Shown piece by piece: positions 45,368 through 54,225 of a stretch of 64,000 bases of DNA; within the stretch, counting starts at the first letter, position 1; every line of letters begins with the position of its first letter. The stretch is from GCA-2683825 sp965662355 (lineage in GTDB: Bacteria > Planctomycetota > UBA1135 > GCA-002686595). A program made the position numbers and the translations under genes. The notes beneath the pieces are model-generated. The model was not told where the DNA came from. It did not search any database and worked only from the letters and a program-made list of their open reading frames with translations. The stretch spans positions 310,001 to 374,000 of the forward strand of contig CBFIHP010000003.1 of assembly GCA_965662355.1 (NCBI GenBank), read 5' to 3'.

Positions 45368-46461
45368 CGGAGCGCGCACCGCGTGTCCTCGTCACCGGAG
45401 CCCTCCTGGGCCAGCCGATGGGTGGCGTGCGCCGACACAACTCCGAGTTGCTCCCGCGCGTGGCGGCGGATCTGGCCAAGGAGGGTGGACGGCTCGCGAT
45501 TCTCACGGGTCGAAACCCGCTCGAACTCGATAGCACCTACGAGTTCGAACTCCTCCCGAGCGATGTTCCGGCGGGACCCCCCCTGGCACGTGCACGCAAG
45601 GAAGCCCGGGCCCTGCGCGATGCACTCGAAAGGGCTGCATGGGAAGGTCGCCCCTTCGATCTCGTTCACACGGGCCACCTGCCAGCCCCTACGCAACTCT
45701 CGGTTCCCTACACGTTGACCTTGCACGATCTCCGTCGGCTCCACAGCTGGCCGGGGCGCTGGTTCGCGCGCCCGATCATCGCCCGCGGCATCGAGCGCGC
45801 CGTGGGCGTCATCACGGTCAGCGAAACGGTGCGGGACGAGATCCAGCAGTCCTTTCATCCCCGACGCACATGGGTGGTGTCCAACGCGGCGGATCATCTA
45901 CGGCTAGAAGCGCGTAGCTCGCCGGACCCGCCGTTTCTCTTGCACGTGGGGCACGTCGAACCGCGCAAGAACCTGGGACTCTTGCTACGGGCCCTGGCCG
46001 TGGAGGCAGCGCTCCCGAACTTGCTTCTCGTGGGTGCGCCAAAGGCCAGAGAAGCGGAACGCTTGCGCGCCCTCGCAAGGCGCCTTGGCGTGGAGCAGCG
46101 CGTCACCTTCGCCGGGCCCGTCCCGGAAACCGAACTGCCTCGCCTGTACGCCACATGCGCCTGCGCGGTGTTTCCCTCGCGCATCGAGGGCTTCGGCATC
46201 GGGGTCCTCGAAGCCATGCGCGCCGGAGCCCCCATCGCCATCGCCCGCGCCGGGGCCCTGGAGGAGATCGCCGGCCCCGATGCGCCGAACTTCGCGCCCA
46301 ACGATCCCCCCGAGTGTGTACGTGCCCTTCGTCAGGCCCTGCGCCGGACGGCCGCCGATCGCGACCGCCTCATGGAAAGAGCCAGTTCGTTCTCATGGTC
46401 ACGAAGCTCGTCCAGGCTGCTGTCCATCTGGCGCGAAGTCGCCGCCCATCAGACGGGATAG
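45364..46461 (+). CDS. GT4-family glycosyltransferase
   Basis: This 365-residue protein begins at a TTG overlapping the preceding stop (45364-45367), the only start that keeps the N-terminal strand RVLVTGALLGQPMGGVRRHN. The donor lobe shows LLHVGHVEPRKNLGLLLRAL and the E-x7-E motif in FPSRIEGFGIGVLEAMRAGA. It is the third GT4 enzyme of the cluster and is translationally coupled to the second. The 47 bases between it and the convergent FHA gene contain no clear terminator. Confidence 0.87.
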   Translation: MTERAPRVLVTGALLGQPMGGVRRHNSELLPRVAADLAKEGGRLAILTGRNPLELDSTYEFELLPSDVPAGPPLARARKEARALRDALERAAWEGRPFDLVHTGHLPAPTQLSVPYTLTLHDLRRLHSWPGRWFARPIIARGIERAVGVITVSETVRDEIQQSFHPRRTWVVSNAADHLRLEARSSPDPPFLLHVGHVEPRKNLGLLLRALAVEAALPNLLLVGAPKAREAERLRALARRLGVEQRVTFAGPVPETELPRLYATCACAVFPSRIEGFGIGVLEAMRAGAPIAIARAGALEEIAGPDAPNFAPNDPPECVRALRQALRRTAADRDRLMERASSFSWSRSSSRLLSIWREVAAHQTG

Positions 46462-46508
46462 CCCTCGAGAGCGTTACGAGACCCTGGAAGGCCCTCGATC
46501 CACGTTCC

Positions 46509-47141
46509 TCAGGAACGCAACATCGCGACCCCTTTGAACGCGAAGTACGCCATGGCAGCGAAGAACGCCAACACGATCAGGAAAGCCAGGCCTACCTTCC
46601 AGAGCGGCTGTTGACTGAGATCGCCGCGCAGAAAACCGCGTCCGCTTTCGGACTTCAGGATTTCGCGCCGCCGCATTTCGTATGCGCTGCGCTCGGCCTC
46701 ATGGGGTGTGCGAGGTTGACCGACCTCGATCTCGTCTTCGAAGTCGTCTTCGAGATCGATTTCATCCTCGAGGGGTGCAGGCGCGGGAACGGCAGCCTGG
46801 ACTTGATCCACGAACTCGAGCTCTTCCCGTTCTTCGTGGGCTTCTTCGCTCGGTTGTCCGATGCAAACGCGGATGGGCAATTCCCCGAGCAGAAACTCGT
46901 CCCGGTCGGCAACCTCGACCCGCTTGACGCGTTGGCCCTTGTGGCGCACACCGTTGCGCGACTCCCGGTCCTCGAGAAACCAGATCCCATCCTCGAGCAC
47001 CAGGCGGGCATGGATGCGACTGATCGAACGATCGTGCAGGGGAATTTCGCACTCGGAAGAGCGCCCCATACGGGCGCTTTCCTCGACCGTGAAGGATCGT
47101 CCGACATGACGTCCACCGAGGATGAAGACCTGGGCCGTCAT
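46509..47141 (-). CDS. FHA-domain protein with C-terminal membrane anchor
   Basis: This 210-residue protein has an N-terminal FHA domain (about 5-95) with the phosphothreonine-binding residues in ARMGRSSECEIPLHDRSISR and IHARLVLEDGIWFLEDRESR followed by NG. An acidic linker follows, then one hydrophobic helix near the C-terminus (WKVGLAFLIVLAFFAAMAYF). It would tether a phospho-protein-binding module to the cytoplasmic face of the membrane. Its ATG overlaps the stop of the small thiol-redox gene (47138-47141). A partner Ser/Thr kinase is not in the window. Confidence 0.85.
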   Translation of the reverse strand: MTAQVFILGGRHVGRSFTVEESARMGRSSECEIPLHDRSISRIHARLVLEDGIWFLEDRESRNGVRHKGQRVKRVEVADRDEFLLGELPIRVCIGQPSEEAHEEREELEFVDQVQAAVPAPAPLEDEIDLEDDFEDEIEVGQPRTPHEAERSAYEMRRREILKSESGRGFLRGDLSQQPLWKVGLAFLIVLAFFAAMAYFAFKGVAMLRS

Positions 47142-47443
47142 GCCTTGCTCTCCTCGGCCAGGATCCGCGCGTATTTACGGCGAAAATCGCTCGCTTCCAT
47201 GCGTCCCTTGAAAGCCACGCGCCCGGCGATCTCCAGCACCGGTATCGAGCGTTCGAAGCGCGCCAGGAGCTGCGCGTCGTTTTCGATGTTCACCTCGTCC
47301 AGTCGGAAGCGAGGGGCCACGCGTAGTCCCTGCAGTGTGTGCTTCATCTCGTCACAGAGCTGGCAGCCAGGCCGTGAATAGAGCACGAGCCGCGGCATGT
47401 CTCGAGGCGGCCGCCTCCAGCTTCGAAAGAGGCGCAGGAGCAT
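47138..47443 (-). CDS. Glutaredoxin/DUF836-like thiol-redox protein
   Basis: From the ATG at 47443 there are 101 residues. The core is PRLVLYSRPGCQLCDEMKHT (CxxC as CQLC) followed by the cis-Pro region RFERSIPVLEIAGRVAFKGR, the thioredoxin-fold pattern of small glutaredoxin-like proteins. A shorter start at 47398 is possible. It could reduce disulfides or deliver electrons; no partner is obvious. It overlaps the FHA gene start by four bases and diverges from the ABC ATPase gene. Confidence 0.78.
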   Translation of the reverse strand: MLLRLFRSWRRPPRDMPRLVLYSRPGCQLCDEMKHTLQGLRVAPRFRLDEVNIENDAQLLARFERSIPVLEIAGRVAFKGRMEASDFRRKYARILAEESKA

Positions 47444-47527
47444 CGTCGGGGTCAAGATATCGAGAACTTCGCTCCCCCGCCATGCAGCCGGCGTGGAAGT
47501 CTCGCGTCCAGAACCGATAATAACGCC

Positions 47528-48385
47528 ATGCCTGCGACGCGGCCGGAAATCCAAGACCATGCTCGAGCCAGTGGGGAAGCCGCAGCTCTGGCCTTGGACG
47601 ATGTCTCCCTCGTCTACACCCGCGGGCTCTTTCGCGCGCACACATCCGTGCTCCAGCGCGTCAGTCTTCGCGTTCCAGCCGGGGCCCGCATCGGACTCAT
47701 CGGGCCGAATGGGTCGGGGAAGAGCTCGCTCCTGCGAATCGCAGCGGGGATCCAACGCCAGACGAGCGGTTGCGCCAGCGCCTTCGGATATCCGCTCGAG
47801 GACGAGCGTGCCCGCGAACGCATCGGTTTTCTGTCGGACGGCTCGCCCTTCCCGCCCGAGCTGAGTGCACGCTATGTGTTGGAGTTGTTTCACCGACTCC
47901 ATCGTCTCGACCGGCGCCCCCCGCGCGAGGCCGGCGGTGGAGTTCGAGCCCAACGTCGCAAGTACTGTGACGCCCTGCTCGAACGTGCCGGGCTGTCCAG
48001 TGATGCCCACCGTCCCTTGGGAACGTTCAGCCGGGGCATGTTGCGCCGCTTTGGTCTCGCCCAGGCGTTTCTTCACGAGCCGGACCTGGTTCTTCTCGAC
48101 GAACCGACCGCCGGACTCGACGCACCGGGCCATACGGTACTCGAGACGTTTCTGGCGGAGGCCCAGGCCCGCGGGGCAGCACTGCTTCTCGCCTCGCACA
48201 TACCCAGTGATCTACTGGCCTTCACCGATCACGTAGCCGTGCTGGTCGAAGGCACCATCACCCGACAGGGTCCGCCCGAGACACTCCTGGCGCAAGCCGG
48301 TCGCGGAATGGCAGCCCTCTTCAACACGCACGCCAGTAACGAAGAAGTCGACGAAGATCAGAACATCCCCGGGAACTCTGCATGA
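47528..48385 (+). CDS. ABC transporter ATP-binding protein
   Basis: This 285-residue ATPase has Walker A IGLIGPNGSGKSSLLRIAAG, a degenerate signature in GTFSRGMLRRFGLAQAFL (SRGM for SGGQ), Walker B DLVLLDEPTAGLDA and the switch His in LLLASHIPSDLL. The pattern resembles ATPases of ABC-2 type exporters. The following gene, coupled by ATGA (48382-48385), encodes its likely membrane partner. Substrate unknown. Confidence 0.86.
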   Translation: MPATRPEIQDHARASGEAAALALDDVSLVYTRGLFRAHTSVLQRVSLRVPAGARIGLIGPNGSGKSSLLRIAAGIQRQTSGCASAFGYPLEDERARERIGFLSDGSPFPPELSARYVLELFHRLHRLDRRPPREAGGGVRAQRRKYCDALLERAGLSSDAHRPLGTFSRGMLRRFGLAQAFLHEPDLVLLDEPTAGLDAPGHTVLETFLAEAQARGAALLLASHIPSDLLAFTDHVAVLVEGTITRQGPPETLLAQAGRGMAALFNTHASNEEVDEDQNIPGNSA

Positions 48386-49500
48386 GGTCCGGCTCGACTC
48401 TGCCCCCCTTCCCCTGGACATTGGTCCGCTTCGGGTTTCGACGGGCACTTCCATGGCCCATGTGGATCGCGGTCTTCGCCATCTTGTTCTTCGCCGCGAC
48501 GAGCGGACCTGGTGAAGGTGTGTTGTCGGGTCCGGAAACGAACCCGAGCAATCGCGCCCACTGGATCCGGCACGGCATGTGGAGCACCTTCTTTCTCACG
48601 GTGCTCCCCATGCTCGTATGGCGCGGTGCCGTGCTCGGGGAAAGCTGGCGGGCGCGCGACGGTCAATGGCTCGGAGCCCTGCCCTGGAAGCGAAGCACGA
48701 TCGCCTTCGCCTGCGCCCTGGGAACGAGTGCTGCCGCTCTCGCCGCGTCCGGTGTGGCCTTCGGTGTGATCGTGCTCAGCGCCGAACGCCCCGTCGAGGG
48801 GGCCCGCTATGCACGGACGTTGCAGCACCCCGCGCTCTTCCTGCCCGACGACGCGGGCGTACCGCCCCCGCAGGCCCAGCTCAGCCTGATCGTCGACGAC
48901 GACGCAGGTATGCCCTCGCGAGTCGGCCCGCGGACCCGCGCTCTGCAGGTCGCGCCCACCGTCGCCCCAGGCTCCGGCGCCGCGGTCGATCTTCGGCTCG
49001 TGCTGCGTTCGCGGGACGGGCAAGAGCACAGTTCCGAACGGCGCATCTTTGCACGCACTCCCATGCGACTCGAACTCGTGGGCGTCGGTCCCTGGCAGCT
49101 CGAGTTCCACCGGGGGCCCGGTGCGGTCGTGTTTCTGCCGCGCTCGAGCATCCGTTTGCTACACACGGAGGAGAGCTGGTTTGGTTGCGATGTGGGCTTC
49201 TTTTGGCGCAGCGCCCTGGGCCTCATGGCCTGGGGAGTCCTGGCGATGGGGCTCGGGGCATGGATGCGTTTGTCACTGGCGATCGGCACGTGTCTTTCGC
49301 TGGCCAGCGTTCCGTGGTGCTTCGACGTGCACAAACAGCTCCTGCCCGCTGGCGACTTCATGGAGAGCCTCGCCCTGCTCGCGGATGGAGTGACCCCGGG
49401 ACCGACGCCCCATGCCATGGCGCTAGGCACGCTCGTCTTCTTGCTGCTCGCCGCCCTGCTCTTGCGCGGTGCATTGCGCGAAGGGGCGCTGCGAGCATGA
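48382..49500 (+). CDS. Multi-spanning membrane protein, probable ABC permease
   Basis: This 372-residue protein has a hydrophobic N-terminal third (WPMWIAVFAILFFAATSG, MWSTFFLTVLPMLVWRGAVL, IAFACALGTSAAALAASGVA). A soluble middle domain of about 150 residues follows (LRLVLRSRDGQEHSSERRIF), then about four C-terminal helices (SALGLMAWGVLAMGLGAWMR, ALGTLVFLLLAALLLRGALR). I recognise no family signature; the permease call rests on its coupling to the ATPase gene in front. It overlaps the next gene by four bases. Confidence 0.6.
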   Translation: MRSGSTLPPFPWTLVRFGFRRALPWPMWIAVFAILFFAATSGPGEGVLSGPETNPSNRAHWIRHGMWSTFFLTVLPMLVWRGAVLGESWRARDGQWLGALPWKRSTIAFACALGTSAAALAASGVAFGVIVLSAERPVEGARYARTLQHPALFLPDDAGVPPPQAQLSLIVDDDAGMPSRVGPRTRALQVAPTVAPGSGAAVDLRLVLRSRDGQEHSSERRIFARTPMRLELVGVGPWQLEFHRGPGAVVFLPRSSIRLLHTEESWFGCDVGFFWRSALGLMAWGVLAMGLGAWMRLSLAIGTCLSLASVPWCFDVHKQLLPAGDFMESLALLADGVTPGPTPHAMALGTLVFLLLAALLLRGALREGALRA

Positions 49501-50084
49501 AGGCCAGACAAGCACTCGCAATCGTCTTGCTGGCCCTCGGCTACGCGGCCTTTGACTTCGCTTTTTCAGGATCCAGTGGAGCCAGGACAGGCTCGGGCAC
49601 ACGCAGCGTTCAACGACTTCTCGGACCGGCCGCCGAGCTCCTCGCGGACGTGCAGTGGATTCGTTTCACTCGGGCGCTCATCCGGGGCGAACACGATCGC
49701 GCCCTCTTCCACGCGGACAGTGCCCTGGCCCTCGACCCGCAAGCCACCGAGGGCTGGGATCAACTCGCGACGCACCTGGCTACCTTCCACGGCTCGCCGG
49801 AACGCGAAACGGATCCACGACGCAGAGAAGCCTGGTTCCTGGCGGGCATCGAGGTCACGCACCGTGGCGCGGCATTCGCCTCCGATCCTGGGCGCCTGGC
49901 GCTCTGTCGCGGGCTGCTCTACGTCAACAGGCTGCAGATCGATCCCGACACGTTCCCGGAGAGTCGCAACGCGCTCTGCGACGCTGCGCTCGAGGCCTTC
50001 GAAGAGGCCCGCGACCTGGGTGTCGGGGGCCTGGAAGACATGGACGAGCTGGAGCGCTACCTGGCAGAGCAGCGCCGCCCCTGA
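49497..50084 (+). CDS. Membrane-anchored TPR-like protein
   Basis: This 195-residue protein has an N-terminal membrane helix (ALAIVLLALGYAAFDFAF) and helical repeats resembling TPRs (IRGEHDRALFHADSALALDP, TEGWDQLATHLATF). Its start overlaps the permease stop (ATGA, 49497-49500), so the ATPase, permease and this protein form a three-gene unit. It may be an accessory factor of the transporter. The last 28 bases overlap the convergent pdxA gene. No family assigned. Confidence 0.65.
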   Translation: MKARQALAIVLLALGYAAFDFAFSGSSGARTGSGTRSVQRLLGPAAELLADVQWIRFTRALIRGEHDRALFHADSALALDPQATEGWDQLATHLATFHGSPERETDPRRREAWFLAGIEVTHRGAAFASDPGRLALCRGLLYVNRLQIDPDTFPESRNALCDAALEAFEEARDLGVGGLEDMDELERYLAEQRRP

Positions 50085-51055
50085 GCCCAGAGCGAGGCCT
50101 GGGACACGGCGATTCTCAGATTCGTCGGGTCGGCACGGCCCTGTCCCGCGATGTCGAAGGCGGTGCCGTGTGCGGGGCTCACTCGCACGTAGGGCAGACC
50201 GAGTAGCAAGGTGACCGCTTCTCCGGGGGCATGCAGCTTGACGGGAATGAAGGCCTGATCGTGATAGAGCGCAAGCACCGCGTCGAACTCGCCCGCAGCG
50301 GCGCGCACGAACACCGAATCGGCCGGCAAGGGGGGCGTGACGTCGATGCCCCTGGTTCGTGCCTCTTCACAAGCAGGCACGAGCGTGTCCAGTTCCTCGG
50401 TTCCGAAGAGCCCTCCCTCCCCCGCATGGGGATTCAATCCGGCCAGTGCAATGCGCGGAGCATCCACGCCAAGTCGACGCAGCTCGTGATCGAGGAAAGT
50501 GAGTCCCCCGACGACCTTGGGGCCATCGATCTCCAGGAGCGCTTCCGCCAGGGGTTGGTGGCGCGTCAACAGCATCACGCGCAGGTCGCGCACGCAGGCG
50601 AGCATCTCGACCCGCGGCGCCCCGGCCCAACGCTCCAGAAGCTGGGTCTGTCCCTCGACGCGCTCGCCGGCGAGGTGCATGGCCTCCTTCGATACGGGCG
50701 CGGTGACGAGCGCATCGACGCGGCCCGCCAGGGCGAGCTGTGCGCCGAGCTGCAAGGCACACAGAGCTGCTTCGCCTCCCTCGCGACTGGCGCGCCCCTT
50801 TCTCCAACCGGCACTCTCCTGGGAGACGAGCCACGCGTTCCCCGTCTCGGGGTCCCATTCTTCGAAACTCGCGATCCGAACCATTCCGAAGGGAGCCTCG
50901 GTCTCCGGTCCGATGGCCAGGATCGCCGTGGATTCGCGCAACTGCTTCTCCGCGAGAATGCTGGCCACGATCTCGGGACCGATACCGGCAGGGTCGCCGG
51001 CGGTCAGCGCGAGCAGCGTCTGCGCTTGCGTCGGATTCGAAGCATGGCTCGACAT
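50057..51055 (-). CDS. pdxA: 4-hydroxythreonine-4-phosphate dehydrogenase
   Basis: This 332-residue protein shows the PdxA signatures LALTAGDPAGIGPEIVASIL, VTAPVSKEAMHLAGERVEG, the metal-binding LAGLNPHAGEGGLFGTEE, VLALYHDQAFIPVKLHAPG and SPAHGTAFDIAGQGRADPTN. It oxidises 4-phosphohydroxy-L-threonine in the DXP-dependent pyridoxal phosphate pathway. Its presence beside a ruined pdxT (27737-28236) suggests the host makes vitamin B6 by the PdxA/PdxJ route. It is the last gene of a long minus-strand run. The region upstream carries hairpins and a tiny ORF (51087-51236). Confidence 0.94.
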   Translation of the reverse strand: MSSHASNPTQAQTLLALTAGDPAGIGPEIVASILAEKQLRESTAILAIGPETEAPFGMVRIASFEEWDPETGNAWLVSQESAGWRKGRASREGGEAALCALQLGAQLALAGRVDALVTAPVSKEAMHLAGERVEGQTQLLERWAGAPRVEMLACVRDLRVMLLTRHQPLAEALLEIDGPKVVGGLTFLDHELRRLGVDAPRIALAGLNPHAGEGGLFGTEELDTLVPACEEARTRGIDVTPPLPADSVFVRAAAGEFDAVLALYHDQAFIPVKLHAPGEAVTLLLGLPYVRVSPAHGTAFDIAGQGRADPTNLRIAVSQASLWAQGRRCSAR

Positions 51056-51086
51056 GACGTCGGCATGCTAACGCGAAGCGACAAGA

Positions 51087-51115
51087 GAAGCCCGAGCGCC
51101 AGGCATTCGGGCTTC
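51087..51115 (-). terminator. Terminator-like hairpin before pdxA
   Basis: On the minus strand GAAGCCCGA and TCGGGCTTC form a perfect 9-bp stem around an 11-base loop, followed by the pyrimidine-rich TCTTGTC. It lies downstream of the mini-ORF at 51187-51219 and upstream of pdxA, so it could end a short leader transcript or attenuate pdxA. The T-run is weak. Confidence 0.4.
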
Positions 51116-51186
51116 CGGTTTGTTGTGGGGTAGGCACACATGCATTCCCTTTTGGAGGCCGTGCGCTCCCCGTCGGGAGCACGGGC

Positions 51187-51219
51187 TTACGTGTGCAGCC
51201 CCTTTGAACAGTCACTCAT
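51187..51219 (-). CDS. Ten-codon leader-like ORF with an extended Shine-Dalgarno site
   Basis: The minus strand carries AAAGGAGGTGATC (51224-51236), complementary over 13 bases to the usual 3' end of 16S rRNA. It is placed with GGAGG nine bases before an ATG. The ATG opens MSDCSKGLHT and a TAA stop. Within three bases of the stop an imperfect hairpin begins (51159-51184; arms CCGTGC...TCCC and GGGA...GCACGG with a 2-base bulge). A second hairpin lies at 51087-51115. This is the strongest ribosome site in the window, in front of a peptide too short to be a normal protein, in a 309-base gap (51056-51364) between the amidohydrolase and pdxA. It may be a regulatory leader peptide; function unproven. 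I see nothing else in 51237-51364. Confidence 0.45.
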   Translation of the reverse strand: MSDCSKGLHT

Positions 51220-51364
51220 TCGTGATCACCTCCTTTTCTTCCGGTCACCCCGGAGTGCAGCCAGTGACGACCGGGCTCCGGGCTTCCAGTGGCTCCCCGG
51301 CGTCCCGGGGATCTCCGGGCGACAACTCGCCGCCGGCTCCATCATCGGCCAAGACGCGCTGGGA

Positions 51365-52666
51365 TCAAGAGGGTCGGCTCAGCCCCTCGCGGACGGTCGT
51401 CTGGAATTCCCGCTGTGGGAATCCGGAAAGGCCGCGGTGGCCGTTGCCGTCCTGTACGACCTCGACCAACGCCCCGGAACCCAGGAGCTCGGGGGTCTCG
51501 AGAATGTCGCCTTCGGCGATCAAGAGGTCGGCTCGCTTGCCGGGCTCGAAGGTGCCTGTGTCGTCCTGCGAAATTTCGCGGGCCGCGAGTCCGGTCGAGC
51601 CGTACCACGTCGCCAGGGGCGACAGTCCATCCTGGATCAGGTGATGCAGCTCCATGAAGTTGCGCCCATGCATGCCGGGAAGCACGGGATCGGTCCCCAT
51701 GAGAATCGGTAGCTGGCCCTTGGCTGCGTACTCGACGGCCTTGGAGTGATGTTCGTTGACTTGCTTGACCTTCTCCATCACGAAGTCCGAGAGTCCCTCG
51801 GCTTGCAGGAGCTCGTTCGTAATCCAAGAGGTCGGCGTGACGGAGCACCCGTTCTCGAAGGCCATGTCGACCAGCCGCTCGTCCATGAAGGAGATGTGCT
51901 GTAGATCGTGTACGCCGTGGCGAATGGCCAGCTCGATTCCGGACTTGCTGTGCGCATGGGCTGCGACCCTCATGCCACGCGCGGAGGCCTCCTCCGTGAT
52001 GGCCTCGACCTCGTCGGGATGAAAGTCCCGATGCTCTAGCTTGTCGCCCGGCGAAGCGACTCCGGGGCTCGCACAGATCTTGATCAGGTCACCGCCACAA
52101 CCGGCGATGTCGCGCACGCGCTTGCGACACTCCCAGGGTCCGTCGATCACGCTCGAGGGACGACCCGGCCCCTGGGGCCAGAGTTTCGAGAGCTCGCCAT
52201 GGCAGCGATCCGGCCCTCGAAAATCAGCGTGGCCCCCGGTACTCGAGAGCATACAGATCGAGATCTTCAGCCGCGGCCCGATGCACGTGCCTTGCGCGAC
52301 CAACTGCTTCATCAAATGGGTCGCACCCCCGACGTCGCGCATCGTCGTCACGCCCCCATCGACGAGAGTCGTGTAGAGCACCTTCTCGACGAAGATCAGC
52401 GAGGCGCCGGTGTTCATCAGCTCCATGCTCTTCGAATCCAGGCCGAGCACCGTGATGTGACCGTGGCAGTCGATAAGCCCCGGGGTCACGGTGTAGTTGC
52501 TGGCGTCGATCCGCGTATCGTCGTCGGCGAGTTCGCGCTCGGGCCGGTGGGGCTCGAGGGAGTGGATGCGCCCACCAGCGATGCAGAGATCGCTCGCCGT
52601 GTGGATCGATGACGGATCGGAACTCTTGCCGTCGTAGAGCTTCTTGATGTTGGAAAGAATGATCAT
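51365..52666 (-). CDS. Metal-dependent amidohydrolase (prolidase/imidazolonepropionase-like group)
   Basis: From the ATG at 52666, with a good AAGGAGA ribosome site, there are 433 residues. The TIM-barrel metal ligands are all visible: His pair in TPGLIDCHGHITV, the probable carboxylated lysine in GDLIKICASPG, histidines in RVAAHAHSKSG and DLQHISFMD, and the final Asp in PILMGTDPVLPG. The C-terminal GTFEPGKRADLLIAEGDIL is standard for the family. It is a cytoplasmic hydrolase with no signal peptide, probably acting on a dipeptide, cyclic amide or related C-N bond; substrate not assignable. It lies 31 bases after the glpK stop. Confidence 0.87.
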   Translation of the reverse strand: MIILSNIKKLYDGKSSDPSSIHTASDLCIAGGRIHSLEPHRPERELADDDTRIDASNYTVTPGLIDCHGHITVLGLDSKSMELMNTGASLIFVEKVLYTTLVDGGVTTMRDVGGATHLMKQLVAQGTCIGPRLKISICMLSSTGGHADFRGPDRCHGELSKLWPQGPGRPSSVIDGPWECRKRVRDIAGCGGDLIKICASPGVASPGDKLEHRDFHPDEVEAITEEASARGMRVAAHAHSKSGIELAIRHGVHDLQHISFMDERLVDMAFENGCSVTPTSWITNELLQAEGLSDFVMEKVKQVNEHHSKAVEYAAKGQLPILMGTDPVLPGMHGRNFMELHHLIQDGLSPLATWYGSTGLAAREISQDDTGTFEPGKRADLLIAEGDILETPELLGSGALVEVVQDGNGHRGLSGFPQREFQTTVREGLSRPS

Positions 52667-52697
52667 GGAGTCTCCTTCATCTGTTCGCCTGACTCTC

Positions 52698-54167
52698 TCA
52701 GCGGCCGAGTACGCGGGCCACGGCACGCTTCCAATCCGCCAGCCGCTCCGCCTGCCCCAAGGCCTCTGTTTCAGGCTCGAAGACCTCTGGAGCCGCGTGC
52801 TTCGACAAGGGCTCGCCTGGATCGCTCCAGAGGCCGGCTCCCAGGCCAGCGAGTGCCGCGGCGCCGCGGGCGGTGGCCTCGACATTCCTCGGACGCAGGA
52901 CCCGCGCTCGGCACAGGTCCGCTTGAATCTGCATCAAGAGATCGTTCTGTGCCGCCCCGCCATCGGCCAGCACGCTCTCGACCGCGAGACCCGATTCGGA
53001 ACGGAAGAGCTCGATCAGCTCGGCGTTCTGAAAGGCCATGGCCTCGATGGCCGCCCGCGCGATGTGGGCCCGCTCGCTTCCGCGCGTCAAACCGAGCAGC
53101 GCCCCGCGCGCCTCCGCATCCCAGTAGGGAGCACCCAGTCCCGCGAAGGCGGGTACGAAAAAGACGCCGCCCGAGTCCTCGACGGTACGCGCCAGCGCCT
53201 CGATCTCGGACGCGTCGCGAAAGAAGCCCAACGAATCGCGCAACCACTGCACGGCGGCGCCACAGATGAAGACCGAGCCCTCCAGGGAGAACACCGATTG
53301 GCCCCGGCGACCGATGGCCAGGGTCGTGATCAACCCGCGCGTCGAATCGCGCCGTTCGGCTCCAGTGTTCAGCAACAGAAACGAGCCGGTGCCGTACGTC
53401 GCCTTGAACGAGCCCGCGTCGAAACAGCCCTGGCCGAAGAGCGCCGCCTGCTGATCCCCCGCGACCCCGTGGATCGAGAGCGTCCGACCAGCGCTTCGTG
53501 CAGGATCCGTATGACCCACGCAGGCCGTCGATTCGTTGACAGCAGCCAGAGCTGAGCTCTCGATGCCGAACAAGGAGCACAGCTCCTGCGACCATGTGCG
53601 CGCCTCGATATCGAAGAGCATCGTGCGACACGCATTGGTCGGATCGGTGGCGTAGACCCGCCCTCCCGTGAGGTGATGGATCACGAGCGTGTCCACGGTC
53701 GCGAAGACAACCTCGCCCGCCGCGTTCCGCTGCGCGAGCCCGTCGTCCTGCTCCAGCATCCAGGCGATCTTGCTGGCGCTGAAGTAGGGATCGAGCAAGA
53801 GCCCCGTGCGCCTGGCAACCAGATCGCCCTGGCCGCCCGCTCGCCGTCCTGCGCACTGTTCCGCCGTGCGCCGATCCTGCCAGACGATGCCCCGCCCGAG
53901 GGCACGCCCAGTCTCCCGCTCCAGGGCGAAGATCGTCTCGCGCTGGTTGGTGATACCGAGCAACTCGACGCTTCCCGCCTTCGGATGGGCAAGGATCTCC
54001 TCGACGACCGCATCCACGGCACCGAGAATCTCGGACGCCTCGTGCTCGACCCATCCGGGCTGGGGGAAGTGCTGGGGAAACTCCCGGTATGCCCGCCCCA
54101 GGGAGCGCAGCTCGCCGTCGAACAAAACGGCGCTGACACCGGTCGTCCCGGCATCGATCGCTAGCAG
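52698..54167 (-). CDS. glpK: Glycerol kinase lacking a standard start codon
   Basis: The FGGY-kinase sequence is intact. The N-terminal phosphate loop is LLAIDAGTTGVSAVLFDGEL, followed by FPQHFPQPGWVEHEASEI, LLGITNQRETIFALERETGR, GIVWQDRRTAEQC and the C-lobe GVAGDQQAALFGQGCFDAGS and KATYGTGSFLLLNTG. It phosphorylates glycerol to glycerol-3-phosphate with ATP. The conserved phosphate loop lies upstream of the first ordinary start (TTG at 54123-54125). Between the in-frame TAG at 54189-54191 and that loop there is no ATG, GTG or TTG; CTG at 54165-54167 (used here, 489 residues) or ATC at 54177-54179 are the candidates. The natural length is about 500. Confidence 0.88.
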   Translation of the reverse strand: MLAIDAGTTGVSAVLFDGELRSLGRAYREFPQHFPQPGWVEHEASEILGAVDAVVEEILAHPKAGSVELLGITNQRETIFALERETGRALGRGIVWQDRRTAEQCAGRRAGGQGDLVARRTGLLLDPYFSASKIAWMLEQDDGLAQRNAAGEVVFATVDTLVIHHLTGGRVYATDPTNACRTMLFDIEARTWSQELCSLFGIESSALAAVNESTACVGHTDPARSAGRTLSIHGVAGDQQAALFGQGCFDAGSFKATYGTGSFLLLNTGAERRDSTRGLITTLAIGRRGQSVFSLEGSVFICGAAVQWLRDSLGFFRDASEIEALARTVEDSGGVFFVPAFAGLGAPYWDAEARGALLGLTRGSERAHIARAAIEAMAFQNAELIELFRSESGLAVESVLADGGAAQNDLLMQIQADLCRARVLRPRNVEATARGAAALAGLGAGLWSDPGEPLSKHAAPEVFEPETEALGQAERLADWKRAVARVLGR

Positions 54168-54225
54168 CTTGGCTTCGATGCCCGGAGCCTAGCGCTCCAG
54201 GCACTCCATTCCAGTCCGGACCTTG

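Noticed and set aside
51224..51236. Fragment of a 16S rRNA 3' end on the plus strand (GATCACCTCCTTT)
   Set aside because: No further rRNA similarity on either side; the match is the expected complement of a long Shine-Dalgarno site on the minus strand.
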